A stretch of DNA of 11,042 nt from Pelagophyceae sp. CCMP2097 (taxonomy: Eukaryota > Sar > Pelagophyceae), in the NCBI GenBank assembly GCA_026770575.1, contig MU657490.1:39643-50684 (forward strand), given 5' to 3'. A program made the position numbers and the translations under genes. Each line of letters starts with the position of its first letter. Position 1 is the first letter of the stretch. A model generated the notes under the pieces. That model was given only the letters and a program-made list of their open reading frames with translations, made no database searches and was not told the DNA's origin. This document shows, one piece after another, positions 1 to 5,797 of this stretch.

Positions 1-351
1 TCTTCGACCGAGGCCGAGATCTGCGCAACTTGGACCGCCGTGCCGGGCATCATATCCCTCCGCCAGCTCCTCGAGGACGTCGGAAGCATCAGCGACAAGG
101 AGCGCCCGCCGACGCAGCTCTTCATCGACAATCAAGGCGCGGTCAACGCCATGTCGGAGCCCATCATCTCGAAGAAGAACAAGCACATCCGCGCAAAGTA
201 CTGGCGTGCACGCCAGGAGAAGGACCTAGGCACCATCCTGCCGGTCAAGATCCACACAAAGCTGAATCTCGCCAACTACCTCACCAAGCCCGTCGGAGGC
301 TCCGAGGCAATCCGCGACCGCCGCATCCTCATGAACATCGTCGTCCACTGA
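1..351 (+). CDS. Ty1/copia retrotransposon polyprotein, C-terminal RNase H end (partial)
   Basis: Frame 1 is open from the first base to a TGA at 349-351, giving the last 116 residues of a copia-type Pol. Seen: SSTEAE at the very start (the glutamate block of copia RNase H), LFIDNQGAV with the metal-binding aspartate at residues 38-46, KHIRAKYWRARQ (equivalent of the family's KHI-x-RYH-x-R block) and NLANYLTKPVGG (equivalent of the family's D-x-LTKPL end). These blocks come in the order and spacing normal for the last part of copia Pol. RNase H removes the RNA strand from the RNA/DNA hybrid during reverse transcription. Gag, protease, integrase and RT must lie outside the window to the left. 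The visible part has no stop or frameshift, so the element could be young. The 3' LTR follows about 95 bases downstream. Confidence 0.93.
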   Translation, partial: SSTEAEICATWTAVPGIISLRQLLEDVGSISDKERPPTQLFIDNQGAVNAMSEPIISKKNKHIRAKYWRARQEKDLGTILPVKIHTKLNLANYLTKPVGGSEAIRDRRILMNIVVH

Positions 352-437
352 GGCTGCCAGCCGCGGTGTACTGACACCGCGATCCAGAAAACGAAGAAGA
401 CCCCCGCGCGCGCTCCGCCACCACCGCCCCCATTTTC

Positions 438-446
438 AAGGTGGCG
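438..446 (+). other. Polypurine tract of the copia element
   Basis: AAGGTGGCG lies directly before the TGAT start of the LTR. Plus-strand DNA synthesis of LTR retrotransposons is primed from such a purine-rich stretch touching the 3' LTR. The run is short and holds one T and one C, so the call depends mainly on its position. The 86 bases between the Pol stop and this tract look like a short 3' untranslated leader with no gene. Confidence 0.5.
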
Positions 447-600
447 TGATAGCAAGACGTATCCGAAGATACTCTGACGTATCCGAAGATACTCTCTATA
501 TTACCTTAACTCATCTCGTGTCTGGATTCCTTCTCTCAGGAGAGTCGCACCTCCGTCTTCCCGAGGCGCCGCAGGCAGGCGACGGTCCGGTTTTCCATCA
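447..600 (+). repeat. 3' long terminal repeat of the copia element (154 bp)
   Basis: The segment starts TGATAG and ends CCATCA, a TG...CA LTR with a 6-bp imperfect inverted end (TGATAG against TGATGG). The right edge is fixed independently: at base 601 the minus strand resumes as readable helicase sequence (GFFQRLEAAL...SML). Inside are a tandem 20-bp duplication at 456-475 and 476-495, each with a GTATC-CGAA-GATAC hairpin, and an AT-rich CTATATTA at about 495-502 that could act as a TATA element. The 5' LTR is outside the window, so LTR identity and the 5-bp target duplication (right copy would be AGCAT at 601-605) cannot be tested here. Confidence 0.72.
456..495 (+). repeat. Tandem 20-bp hairpin repeat in the LTR
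   Basis: GACGTATCCGAAGATACTCT occurs twice head to tail with no mismatch. Each copy contains the inverted repeat GTATC/GATAC around a CGAA loop. In an LTR this position corresponds to U3, where duplicated short units often bind transcription factors; that role is inference. Confidence 0.8.
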
Positions 601-1130
601 AGCATCGACGCAGCCGGGCGCAGCGCCGCCTCGAGGCGCTGGAAGAATCCGAGCGGCTCACCGCTAGCGCTCGCGGCGGGCGGCGGCGCGGTGCCTCCGC
701 GGCCTCGGCCGGTCACGTGCGTGAATCGGCACCCCGAGCCCCGGCCGCACTTGCCTTTCTGGAAGGCGTAGCAGACGCCGCCGCCGCCGCCTGGCGACCG
801 GGCGGAGATGTGCGTGAACGGGGCGAGCTGCTTTTGGTCACCGATGGCCTAGGCGCCGCGTACGAAGGCTGCGACCCCGCGACCCGCGGCGCCGCTCACG
901 ACGCCTTTGACGGTCGCGACCGCCGCGGTCGCCGCTGCCACTACCGTGGCGGTCAGGCTTTCTACGCAGCATTGCCGACGCAGCCGCGTGCGATGATCCG
1001 CTGCAGCCGCGGGAGCAGGAGCAGGAGCGGGACGTTTGGCTCGGCGCACGTTCCCGCCTCGTCGAGGATGGCTGTCGTGATACGGTCCATGGCGCCCGCG
1101 AGCGCGTCCTCGACGAGCAACGACCGCGAC
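601..1130 (-). CDS. SF1 (UPF1-like) helicase, distal exons: motif II, motif III and CCCH zinc finger; cut by LTR
   Basis: Two coding blocks on the minus strand. Block 1130-980 reads SRSLLVEDALAGAMDRI, then TTAILDEAGTCAEP (Walker B/motif II, DEAG at 1063-1052), then LLLLLPRLQRIIA. Block 848-601 reads AIGDQKQLAPFT (motif III, 842 onward), a glycine linker, and CYAFQKGKCGRGSGCRFTH, a C-x7-C-x5-C-x3-H zinc finger (773-717). It then has an RG-rich linker and EPLGFFQRLEAALRP, the block that in this family precedes the QYRMHP motif. Reading stops at 601 because the copia LTR begins there, so motifs IV-VI are missing from the window and may lie on the far side of the retrotransposon. The protein would use ATP to unwind or remodel RNA or DNA; the CCCH finger suggests RNA binding (family knowledge). 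Placing the finger between motif III and the FFQRL block is unusual. As it stands the gene is probably inactivated. Confidence 0.8.
847..990 (-). mobile_element. Introner-like element B (144 bp) inside helicase motif III
   Basis: The helicase reads CGG ATC ATCG before this segment and CATCGGTGACCAA after it. Removing it restores RIIGDQKQL, the normal spacing for the motif. CATCG is duplicated at 995-991 and 846-842 (5 bp). The ends carry an imperfect inverted repeat: CTGCGTAGAAAGCCTG on the minus strand near 970-955 against CCGCGTACGAAGGCTGCG on the plus strand at 854-871. A GT at 979 and an AG at 850-849 give a 131-nt intron joining in frame (RIIARGC-AIGDQ). The element contains stops in the host frame, so it must be spliced or it kills the gene. 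Confidence 0.6.
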
Positions 1131-1290
1131 CTCGAGTGGCGATGACGCTCGGGTGGCGACGGCGTGACGACGGTCGACGGAGAACTCCGACAACCCCCGA
1201 TCGCCGCTCACCGCTCACGACTCGGCCATCGCACCGCCGGTCCCCGGGACGGTTCGGGTTTGCCGCCGGGCATATTGCGCGGGCCGCGAC
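1131..1290 (-). mobile_element. Introner-like element A (intron of 160 nt) in the helicase
   Basis: GTCGCGG is present at both edges (1290-1284 and 1130-1124). Splicing GT 1290 to AG 1131 joins phase-2 exons in frame and gives LCTTAAA-SRSLLVED, which fits the helicase alignment between motif Ia and motif II. Without splicing the frame stops at the TGA near 1218-1216. Inside the edges an imperfect inverted repeat is visible: GCAATATGCCCGGCGGCAAA (1278-1259, minus) against GCGATGACGCTCGGGTGGCG (1139-1158, plus), differing mostly by transitions. Target duplication plus inverted ends plus a usable intron is the pattern described for introner elements in Aureococcus and Micromonas. Confidence 0.68.
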
Positions 1291-2379
1291 GCCGCCGCGG
1301 TTGTGCAGAGCACGACGCGCGCTCTTGCGATGACCGCCGCCGCTTCGGCGGCGCGCGCCGCCTTGAGTTCGCCGTCGACGCGGTCCAAGCATGCGCCAAC
1401 CGAGAAGGCGACGCGGTGCGCGTCTTCTTCGCGGTAGTACGCGCCGCCGACTTGACCCAAACGCTCGATGCTTTGTTCAATCTCCACCTTGATGGCGTCG
1501 AGCCGGCGCTGCGCCGCGAAGAGCGCGATGACGTCTTCGTGGCGCTCCACCTGCGCCGGGACGGTCCACTGGCCCGCGAGCTTGCCGAGGCGCTGCTCAT
1601 TGCCGACGACGAAGAACGGGACCCCGTCGCCGTCCGCGCTAGCGCTCGCCGCGAGCTTTTCCGCGATGGCGTCGACGGCCTTGTTCTGGACGCACGTGGC
1701 CAGCGTGACGTCGCCCTGCGGCAGGAACGAGTGCGCGAGGTGGAAGATGACAGAAGACTTTCCCGTCCCGGGCGGGCCCTGGATGGCCTCGACGTTCTGC
1801 GAGAGGCCTCGCAGCACGGCGGCCTGCCCCTGGTTGAGCGGCACGTCGCCGCTGATCGGGCGGTCCTCGAAGCGCGCATCGGAGCGGAGCTTCGGGTCGG
1901 AAACGGCCTTGAGCAGCGCGGGCTGCGGGAGCGTGCCCAGCGCAAAGGCGCTGGCCGCGGCGTACGCCGAGAGGTGGTCGCCCACGTACCCCAGCACGAA
2001 GACCGCGTCGTCATTCCGCGTGGGCGGCAGGCGGCGGCCCTTCCACTCCGCACCTACCGCGGCGACGACGATATCAAGGCGAAGCTCAAGGTTCCACCGG
2101 GGATCCGTCCACTTGTGGGGCGACGTCGCGGTTTGCCGATTTTGGAATGCGCGGCGCGGCGCCGTAGTGCAGCCGGAGCACGTTGTCCTTGGCGCTGCAC
2201 TTGATGATCGCGACGACGCCGCAGCGCACGGCTACATTGTTGTGGAACTCGCCGTGGTTCAGAGGAGCTTCGAAAGAATGGTCCTCCGCTTCGAAGATGC
2301 TCCGGAAGACTTCGACGTCGTCGGTACTCGATGCTTTGACGCGGTCGCCGAGGACGAGCAATCGCCCGATTGCCGGCGC
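1291..2379 (-). CDS. SF1 (UPF1-like) helicase, core exon with Walker A
   Basis: From 2379 the minus strand reads APAIGRLLVLGDRVKASSTD..., then APLNHGEFHNNVAVRCGVVA and IIKCSAKDNVLRLHYGAAP. At about 2120-2117 the frame slips by one base at a CCCC run, and the next frame continues KWTDPRWNLELRLDIVVAAV, FVLGYVGDHL, PLNQGQAAVL (Q-motif region) and EAIQGPPGTGKSSVIFHLAH (Walker A, GPPGTGKS at 1778-1755). Then come VTLATCVQNKAVDAIAEKL (motif Ia) and ARVVLCTTAAA just before intron A. The order Q, I, Ia, then T-x-A fits AAA_11/UPF1-type DNA2-like helicases (established family). GC-rich codons on this strand agree with coding. The one-base slip is either a sequencing error or a pseudogene mutation. Upstream it links to the N-terminal exon across element C. 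Confidence 0.82.
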
Positions 2380-2537
2380 CTAGCGCGGCAGCCACAGTAC
2401 GACGGCGCGCGCTCCGTCGTCATCCCGCCGCCTCGGTCGACGATCACGGACAAGCGTCAAAGTCCCGAGCCTCAGAGTGCCTCTCACGACTCCGCGACCC
2501 CCGTCCGTCCATGCCCGTGCCGGTCCGGGGCTGCCGA
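2380..2537 (-). mobile_element. Introner-like element C (158 bp) upstream of the helicase core
   Basis: GCGCCG flanks the segment at 2543-2538 and 2379-2374. Removing the element with one copy gives GGC GCG CCG GCA ATC GGG, an uninterrupted reading frame joining the N-terminal exon (FLARARAGAP) to AIGRLLVLGDRVK. CGGCAGCC stands at both ends in inverted orientation (2535-2528 minus, 2385-2392 plus). The segment ends CGCTAG, a fair 3' splice site. The GT at its left edge and the GTGAGA at 2487 are both out of phase; a GT at 2498 is in phase with the AG at 2381-2380. It shares GAGTCGTGAGAGG (2492-2480) with element A (GAGTCGTGAGCGG, 1223-1211). Confidence 0.5.
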
Positions 2538-2538
2538 C

Positions 2539-3281
2539 GGCGCGCCCGCGCGGGCCCGCGCGAGGAAACCAGCGTACTCAGCGAGCACTTGCCGCATCAC
2601 GCACTCCAGATACCGCCCCGGCGCCGACGACGGCGGCAGCGCCACGTACGAGGCATCGTAGTCCGGCTCCAGGAACGGCTTCAAGTCGCCGTGGGGGACG
2701 AGCGCGGCCGCGGCGGCCTCGCCGGCGCCGCCCACGCGCCGCGGCGCCGCGCGCCGAGCCTCGCTCGACGATTTGACGGCCGCGTCGGCCGCCGAGACCG
2801 CGCTCGGGGCTGCGCCCAACGCCCGCGCGTCCTTGCTCGTCGCCTCGGTGCGCGGTGCGGCGCCGGCGCGCGACAGGGCCCTGGAGTGCGACAATTTCTC
2901 GGCGTCGCGCAGTACGCGCACGGTTCTGATGTACTGCTCGACCTCGGTGCGCGGCGCGGCGCCGGCGCGCGACACGGCCCCGGAGTGCGACGCTTTCTCG
3001 GTGTCGCGCAGTACGGCTCTGGTGCGCAGTACGGCTCTGGTGTACTGCTCGACCTTGGCGCGGTACTGCTCGACGAGCGCGCCAGATGAGTTTTGCTGCG
3101 TCGCGGCGGCCAGCTTCGACCGGTAGCTCGCCAACTTCGACTGGTAGTTCGCCAGCTTCCTGGCGGCGAGGCCGGCGGGCGATTGGTCCAGCGTCGCGCC
3201 CTCGAGAAGAGCAGTGATGTCGTCCATTTCCGCGCCAGCGCTGCCACCGGCCTCGCGGCGCCGCGCCAAGGCGTTGGACAT
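2539..3281 (-). CDS. N-terminal exon of the helicase gene, coiled/low-complexity region
   Basis: An open frame runs from an upstream TAA near 3378 to a TGA near 2487. The first ATG is at 3281 (MSNALARRREAGG...), with a second at 3227 (MDDITALLEG). The protein has a KLANYQSKLASYRSKLAA helical heptad-like stretch and EQYRAKVEQYTRAV. It also carries two tandem in-frame 33-residue repeats containing SRAGAAPRTE, and a more ordered end (LKPFLEPDYDASYV, GRYLECVMRQVLAEYAGFLA). After that the frame enters element C, and downstream the helicase continues in the same strand. I recognise no domain here. I treat it as the first exon of the helicase because removing element C fuses the frames exactly, but a separate small gene cannot be excluded. 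Expansion of the repeats explains much of its length. Confidence 0.55.
2843..3042 (-). repeat. In-frame tandem repeats in the N-terminal exon (99 bp x2, 18 bp x2)
   Basis: A unit starting at 2843 recurs at 2942, a 99-bp period (33 codons), with scattered substitutions; both copies encode SRAGAAPRTE and VLRD-x-EK-x-SHS. Just after the second unit, CGCAGTACGGCTCTGGTG is repeated exactly at 3007-3024 and 3025-3042, encoding two TRAVLR units. All periods are multiples of three, so copy number can change without breaking the frame. Confidence 0.8.
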
Positions 3282-3408
3282 CTGCGACGAAGACGGGGCC
3301 TCGCCGAACTCACGCGCTCGAGCGACGGGCGAGCGGCTATTGTCGGCAAGAGTGTCGAACACACAGCTTTTGTGTGGTTACGGGTCGTCGGAAAATGAGG
3401 ACCCGACC

Positions 3409-3521
3409 TTGATTGCTTGCTTAAAATCCACCCTGGGATTGATTGCTTAAAATCCACCCTGGGTGGGGCTGCCCCAAACCTTGCTTGCTTAAGATCCACC
3501 CTGGGTGGGGCTGGCCCATGC
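3409..3521. repeat. Three-copy direct repeat just upstream of the helicase start
   Basis: Units at 3409-3438, 3439-3480 and 3481-3521 share GCTTAAAATCCACCCTGGG (third copy has one A to G change). The last two also share GTGGGGCTG-x-CCC. Within the unit CCACCC-T-GGGTGG and GGGGC-T-GCCCC are inverted repeats. The block lies 130 to 240 bases upstream of the helicase ATG on its 5' side, so it may be promoter-associated, or a fragment of a dispersed repeat. Confidence 0.7.
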
Positions 3522-3816
3522 TTTTTTTAGTAGAAGTCCACACGTGACAAGGTAGGTCAGTGGAGTGCATAATAGAAGAAGAAGGTCGTTCTCATTGGTT
3601 CATTCCTCCGCGCAAGCGTGCGCCCGGAGATATGACGCACAATCTGTTTCGCGCTTCACGCGCCTATTGGATTTGATAAAATCTGCTTAACTCGGCGAAG
3701 TCTGAGTGTCGGGCCTTCGGGTCGTTCTATCGGCGTTCTGTTTCCCTCGTTCCGATTAAGTAAGGTCCGTTGATTCCGATTACCGGCGTTAACTCTCTGT
3801 CTCGTAATCGGGTTTT
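3522..3816. other. Intergenic stretch between helicase and RWDD1-like gene
   Basis: No convincing reading frame. It contains a T7 run, an ATTGG (CCAAT) box at about 3595, a second one in CCTATTGGATTTG at about 3663 that resembles the repeated CCTATTGGATTC of the transposon near 5.6 kb, and a GC-rich imperfect inverted repeat at about 3606-3631 (CTCCGCGC...GCCCGGAG). It should hold the helicase promoter and the RWDD1-like 3' flank. Confidence 0.4.
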
Positions 3817-3853
3817 GGAACGACCTCCCTGATCTGATCGGGGAGGTCGTTCC
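3817..3853. repeat. Perfect 13-bp stem hairpin
   Basis: GGAACGACCTCCC at 3817-3829 and GGGAGGTCGTTCC at 3841-3853 are exact complements around an 11-base loop. Outside the stem AATCGG and CGATT continue a weaker complement with an interruption. It lies 160 bases beyond the RWDD1-like stop on that gene's 3' side, so it could be a 3'-processing structure or the core of a small foldback element. No poly-T tail or target duplication is evident. Confidence 0.7.
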
Positions 3854-4013
3854 GATTTGTTGAGGAAGCGGTCACCGTGAGTCCAAGGGGGTGTATTCGC
3901 AACCCTGGGCAAGGTCTAGAGGACAATTTGTGAGCGTCCCTGGAGCTCCTGCCGGCGTATGCCCAGTCGCGGCATGCCCTTATACAGAGCGGCGCCTCTG
4001 GGGGACGTCGCTG

Positions 4014-5180
4014 CTACGCGGCGTCGTCTTCGTCTTCGTCGTCGTCGTCGTCTTCGTCGTCCGAGTCAAAGTCGAGGTCGTCGTCGTCGTCCTCGAAGAG
4101 CGTCGCGTCGACGGGCCCCGACGCGCCCGCGTCGTCGGCGCCGTCGTCCTACGTGCGTCGGTCCGGCGCCTCTTCGAATGCGACAATCAACGCACCTCGT
4201 CCGCCTCGATGGCGACGCCGCCGCTCTCGAAGAACTGCTTGCCGGTGATCTTCTTGACCAGGCTCGTGGCCTCGCCCGTCGCGGCGCTCTTCTTGGCAGC
4301 CAACTCGGCGTGGAACGCCACGCGCCACCGCTCAAACGTCTCAGCCCTGAGACAAAGGCATCCCGGTGGGGGGGCGTGGCTTCGACGACGTACGTGACAG
4401 CGGTGCCGAGTCGCAGGCGCTCGAGCCGCGCCGCCTCAGCCTAATCACCGCGTCGGCATTGGAAAGGGTGATGCGACGACGCGCCTCTTCTTGAAGGCGG
4501 ATTTTCTTGGCCTCGTCGCCCTCGATGCCAAACTTCTTCGGCTCGGCCTTGGGCTGTGCGGGGCGCGCGTTTGCGACGTTTGCGCGTTTGCGACGCCCAT
4601 TCTAAGGGTTCCTATGAGGACGCACCTTGACTTTCTGGGCTTCGTCTCGCCGAACCATTGCCGCGTACATCGAGTCGTCGCCGAGCCCCGCCGTGTTGTG
4701 CTCGCCGAGCCAGTCGCGCACGGCCGTCGCGACCTCGAAGATGCAGACGACGCCTTCCAGGTCCGCCGCCGCCGCCGCCGCAAGAGCCTCCAACTCCTCC
4801 TTGTGCGACTTGGCCAGACCCTTGACCTTGACCACGTCGAAGCGCGCCGCCGCCTGAGACGGGTAGCCGAACGGCGCAGACGCCGCCAGCGTCGCGCCGA
4901 CGTGCTTCACGTCGTCGTCTGGCCTACGCTCGACGCACTCTGCGACCGCGACCCCCGGCGCGAGGCTGCCTCTCGGGAACCGTCCGTATTCGGCCCTGCG
5001 ACGTCCGCTCGTCGCGGCGCATCTTCGGGACGCGGCGGCGCACGCGAGGGAGATGGAGCAGCGGAGGGCGTCTTCCCCTGCGTCGATGAGTTTGAAGTCG
5101 TCTGAGAAAATGGCCTCAAGCGCCTCCACCTCCATCGCGCGTTCGTCCGCGTCGCCGTCCGCGTCCGAAAACGTCGACAT
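4014..5180 (-). CDS. RWD domain protein, RWDD1/DFRP2 type (six exons, complete)
   Basis: Exons, all in phase: 5180-5044, 4923-4626, 4553-4485, 4440-4394, 4346-4196, 4148-4014, giving about 278 residues from ATG (MSTFSDADGD) to TAG. The RWD domain starts ERAMEVEALEAIFSDDFKL and continues VKHVGATLAASAPFGYPSQ (the YP block), VKGLAKSHKEELEALAAAAA and GVVCIFEVATAVRDWLGEHN. Next is a charged linker (EAQKVK-PKAEPKKFGIEG), then EAARLERLRLGTAVT-AETFERWRVAFHAELAAKK, ITGKQFFESGG and a long aspartate/glutamate tail. That order is the RWDD1 (DRG family-regulatory protein 2) architecture; human RWDD1 is 243 residues. Known members bind and stabilise DRG2-type GTPases on ribosomes in the cytosol. Every intron boundary was chosen because it restores this alignment. 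Intron 3 uses a GC-AG pair. Intron 1 (120 nt) has no stop and keeps frame if retained. Confidence 0.88.
4149..4195 (-). other. Intron 5 of the RWDD1-like gene with complementary ends
   Basis: GTGCGTTG...CGACGCACGTAG, 47 nt. GTGCGT and ACGCAC are complementary. Splicing joins IEADE to DDGADDAG, leading into the acidic tail. The other short introns are 4484-4441 (GC-AG, 44 nt, GCGTCG against CGACGC) and 4393-4347 (GTACGT to CTCAG, 47 nt). Confidence 0.75.
4554..4625 (-). other. Intron 2 of the RWDD1-like gene with complementary ends
   Basis: The intron starts GTGCGTCC and ends CCGCACAG (72 nt). Its first and last bases GTGCG and CGCAC are complementary. It contains two copies of GTCGCAAACGCGC 18 bases apart. 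Unspliced, the frame stops within 19 bases, so splicing is required. Confidence 0.75.
4924..5043 (-). other. Intron 1 of the RWDD1-like gene, frame-neutral
   Basis: GTGCGC at 5043 to CGTAG at 4924 is 120 nt, a multiple of three with no in-frame stop. A naive translation therefore reads through it and adds 40 residues rich in Arg, Ala and Ser between SISLA and PDDDVKHVG. Removal gives the expected RWD spacing, which is the only evidence that it is an intron. Confidence 0.65.
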
Positions 5181-5307
5181 CCACCAAACGCCCCACGGGA
5201 AACGAAGGACGTCCGAGGCTCTCGGGCCCGGGATGGCGACCGACTCGCTAAAAGTGTGGCTCGAGCGCTCGCCAAAGCCGCGCGGCAGTCGCGGCGCCCA
5301 CCTTCCT
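5181..5307 (-). promoter_or_regulatory. 5' flank of the RWDD1-like gene
   Basis: GC-rich sequence without a convincing reading frame. A TTTTAAAT at 5307-5314 could serve as a TATA-like element about 130 bases upstream of the start codon. This is positional inference only. Confidence 0.3.
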
Positions 5308-5385
5308 TTTAAATGCAGAGTATCTGCGTGCAGAGTATCGCAGTTGAGAATTCCGTTGACTCGGACTTGGGGGCCTCCGTCGATG
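5308..5385. repeat. 78-bp repeat, intact copy (empty site)
   Basis: It starts TTAAATGCAGAGTATCTGC, has a tandem GCAGAGTATC at 5315-5324 and 5330-5339, and ends with GGGGGCCTCCGTCGATG. The same sequence occurs in three pieces at 5576-5589, 5779-5797 and 6123-6168 (44 of 46 bases identical in the last piece), interrupted by two small transposons. This copy therefore shows the pre-insertion state of both. Confidence 0.85.
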
Positions 5386-5575
5386 GCAGGGCGGCGGCGT
5401 GGTCTGCGCGCCGACCCGGGGGTTCCCCGGTGCTAAGGTGCGTTTTATCGCGCATCTTTTTCCTTCGAGTCGCCTTGGTGCTTTTTTGAGTGAGGGTTCA
5501 AAACAGTGTGAAAACCGACGAGGGACCTCGGCACAGCATGCCGTGTTAAAACCGTGTGGGATATTTTATAAAAGC
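5386..5575. other. Unassigned stretch, GC-rich to AT-rich transition
   Basis: No gene seen. The sequence changes from GC-rich at 5386-5440 to AT-richer after that, marking the start of the transposon-filled zone. It ends with ATATTTTATAAAAGC. Confidence 0.4.
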
Positions 5576-5589
5576 TTAAATGCAGAGTA

Positions 5590-5778
5590 GGAAGTTCCGT
5601 CCCCTATTGGATTCTGCTCCCTATTGGATTCGGAATGGCCAATGAGAGGGCTTGAAAATGCAATTTGTTCAGAAAAAGCATTTTTGCACCAATCCAAGAG
5701 CTTAAAAAGTGTGAAAAGGTTCAGAAGAAGGTTGGAATCCAATAGGGGATCCTGAATCCAATAGGGGAAAAGACTTCC
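5590..5778. mobile_element. Small inverted-repeat transposon (MITE) with TA duplication, 189 bp
   Basis: Left end GGAAGTTCCGTCCCCTATTG and right end, read on the other strand, GGAAGTCTTTTCCCCTATTG form an imperfect inverted repeat of about 42 bases, each arm holding two CCCTATTGGATTC units. It is bounded by TA at 5588-5589 and TA at 5779-5780. Comparison with the intact copy at 5308-5330 (GCAGAGTATCTGC) shows that one TA is the original target. A TA duplication is the mark of Tc1/mariner-type transposition. The interior (AT-rich) has no gene. Confidence 0.82.
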
Positions 5779-5797
5779 TATCTGCATGCAGAGTAGG

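Noticed and set aside
1..600. Integrated virus
   Set aside because: The RNase H sequence and the TG...CA LTR match a copia retrotransposon; no envelope or capsid sequence is visible.
1164..2661. Long plus-strand open frames of up to 397 codons
   Set aside because: They are antisense shadows of the GC-rich helicase exons; the minus strand has the recognisable Walker A motif and codon bias.
3409..3521. CRISPR array
   Set aside because: Three units of unequal length without unique spacers, in an intron-bearing eukaryotic sequence.
4491..5105. 204-codon plus-strand open frame
   Set aside because: Antisense of the RWDD1-like exons, whose six exons join into a complete family architecture.
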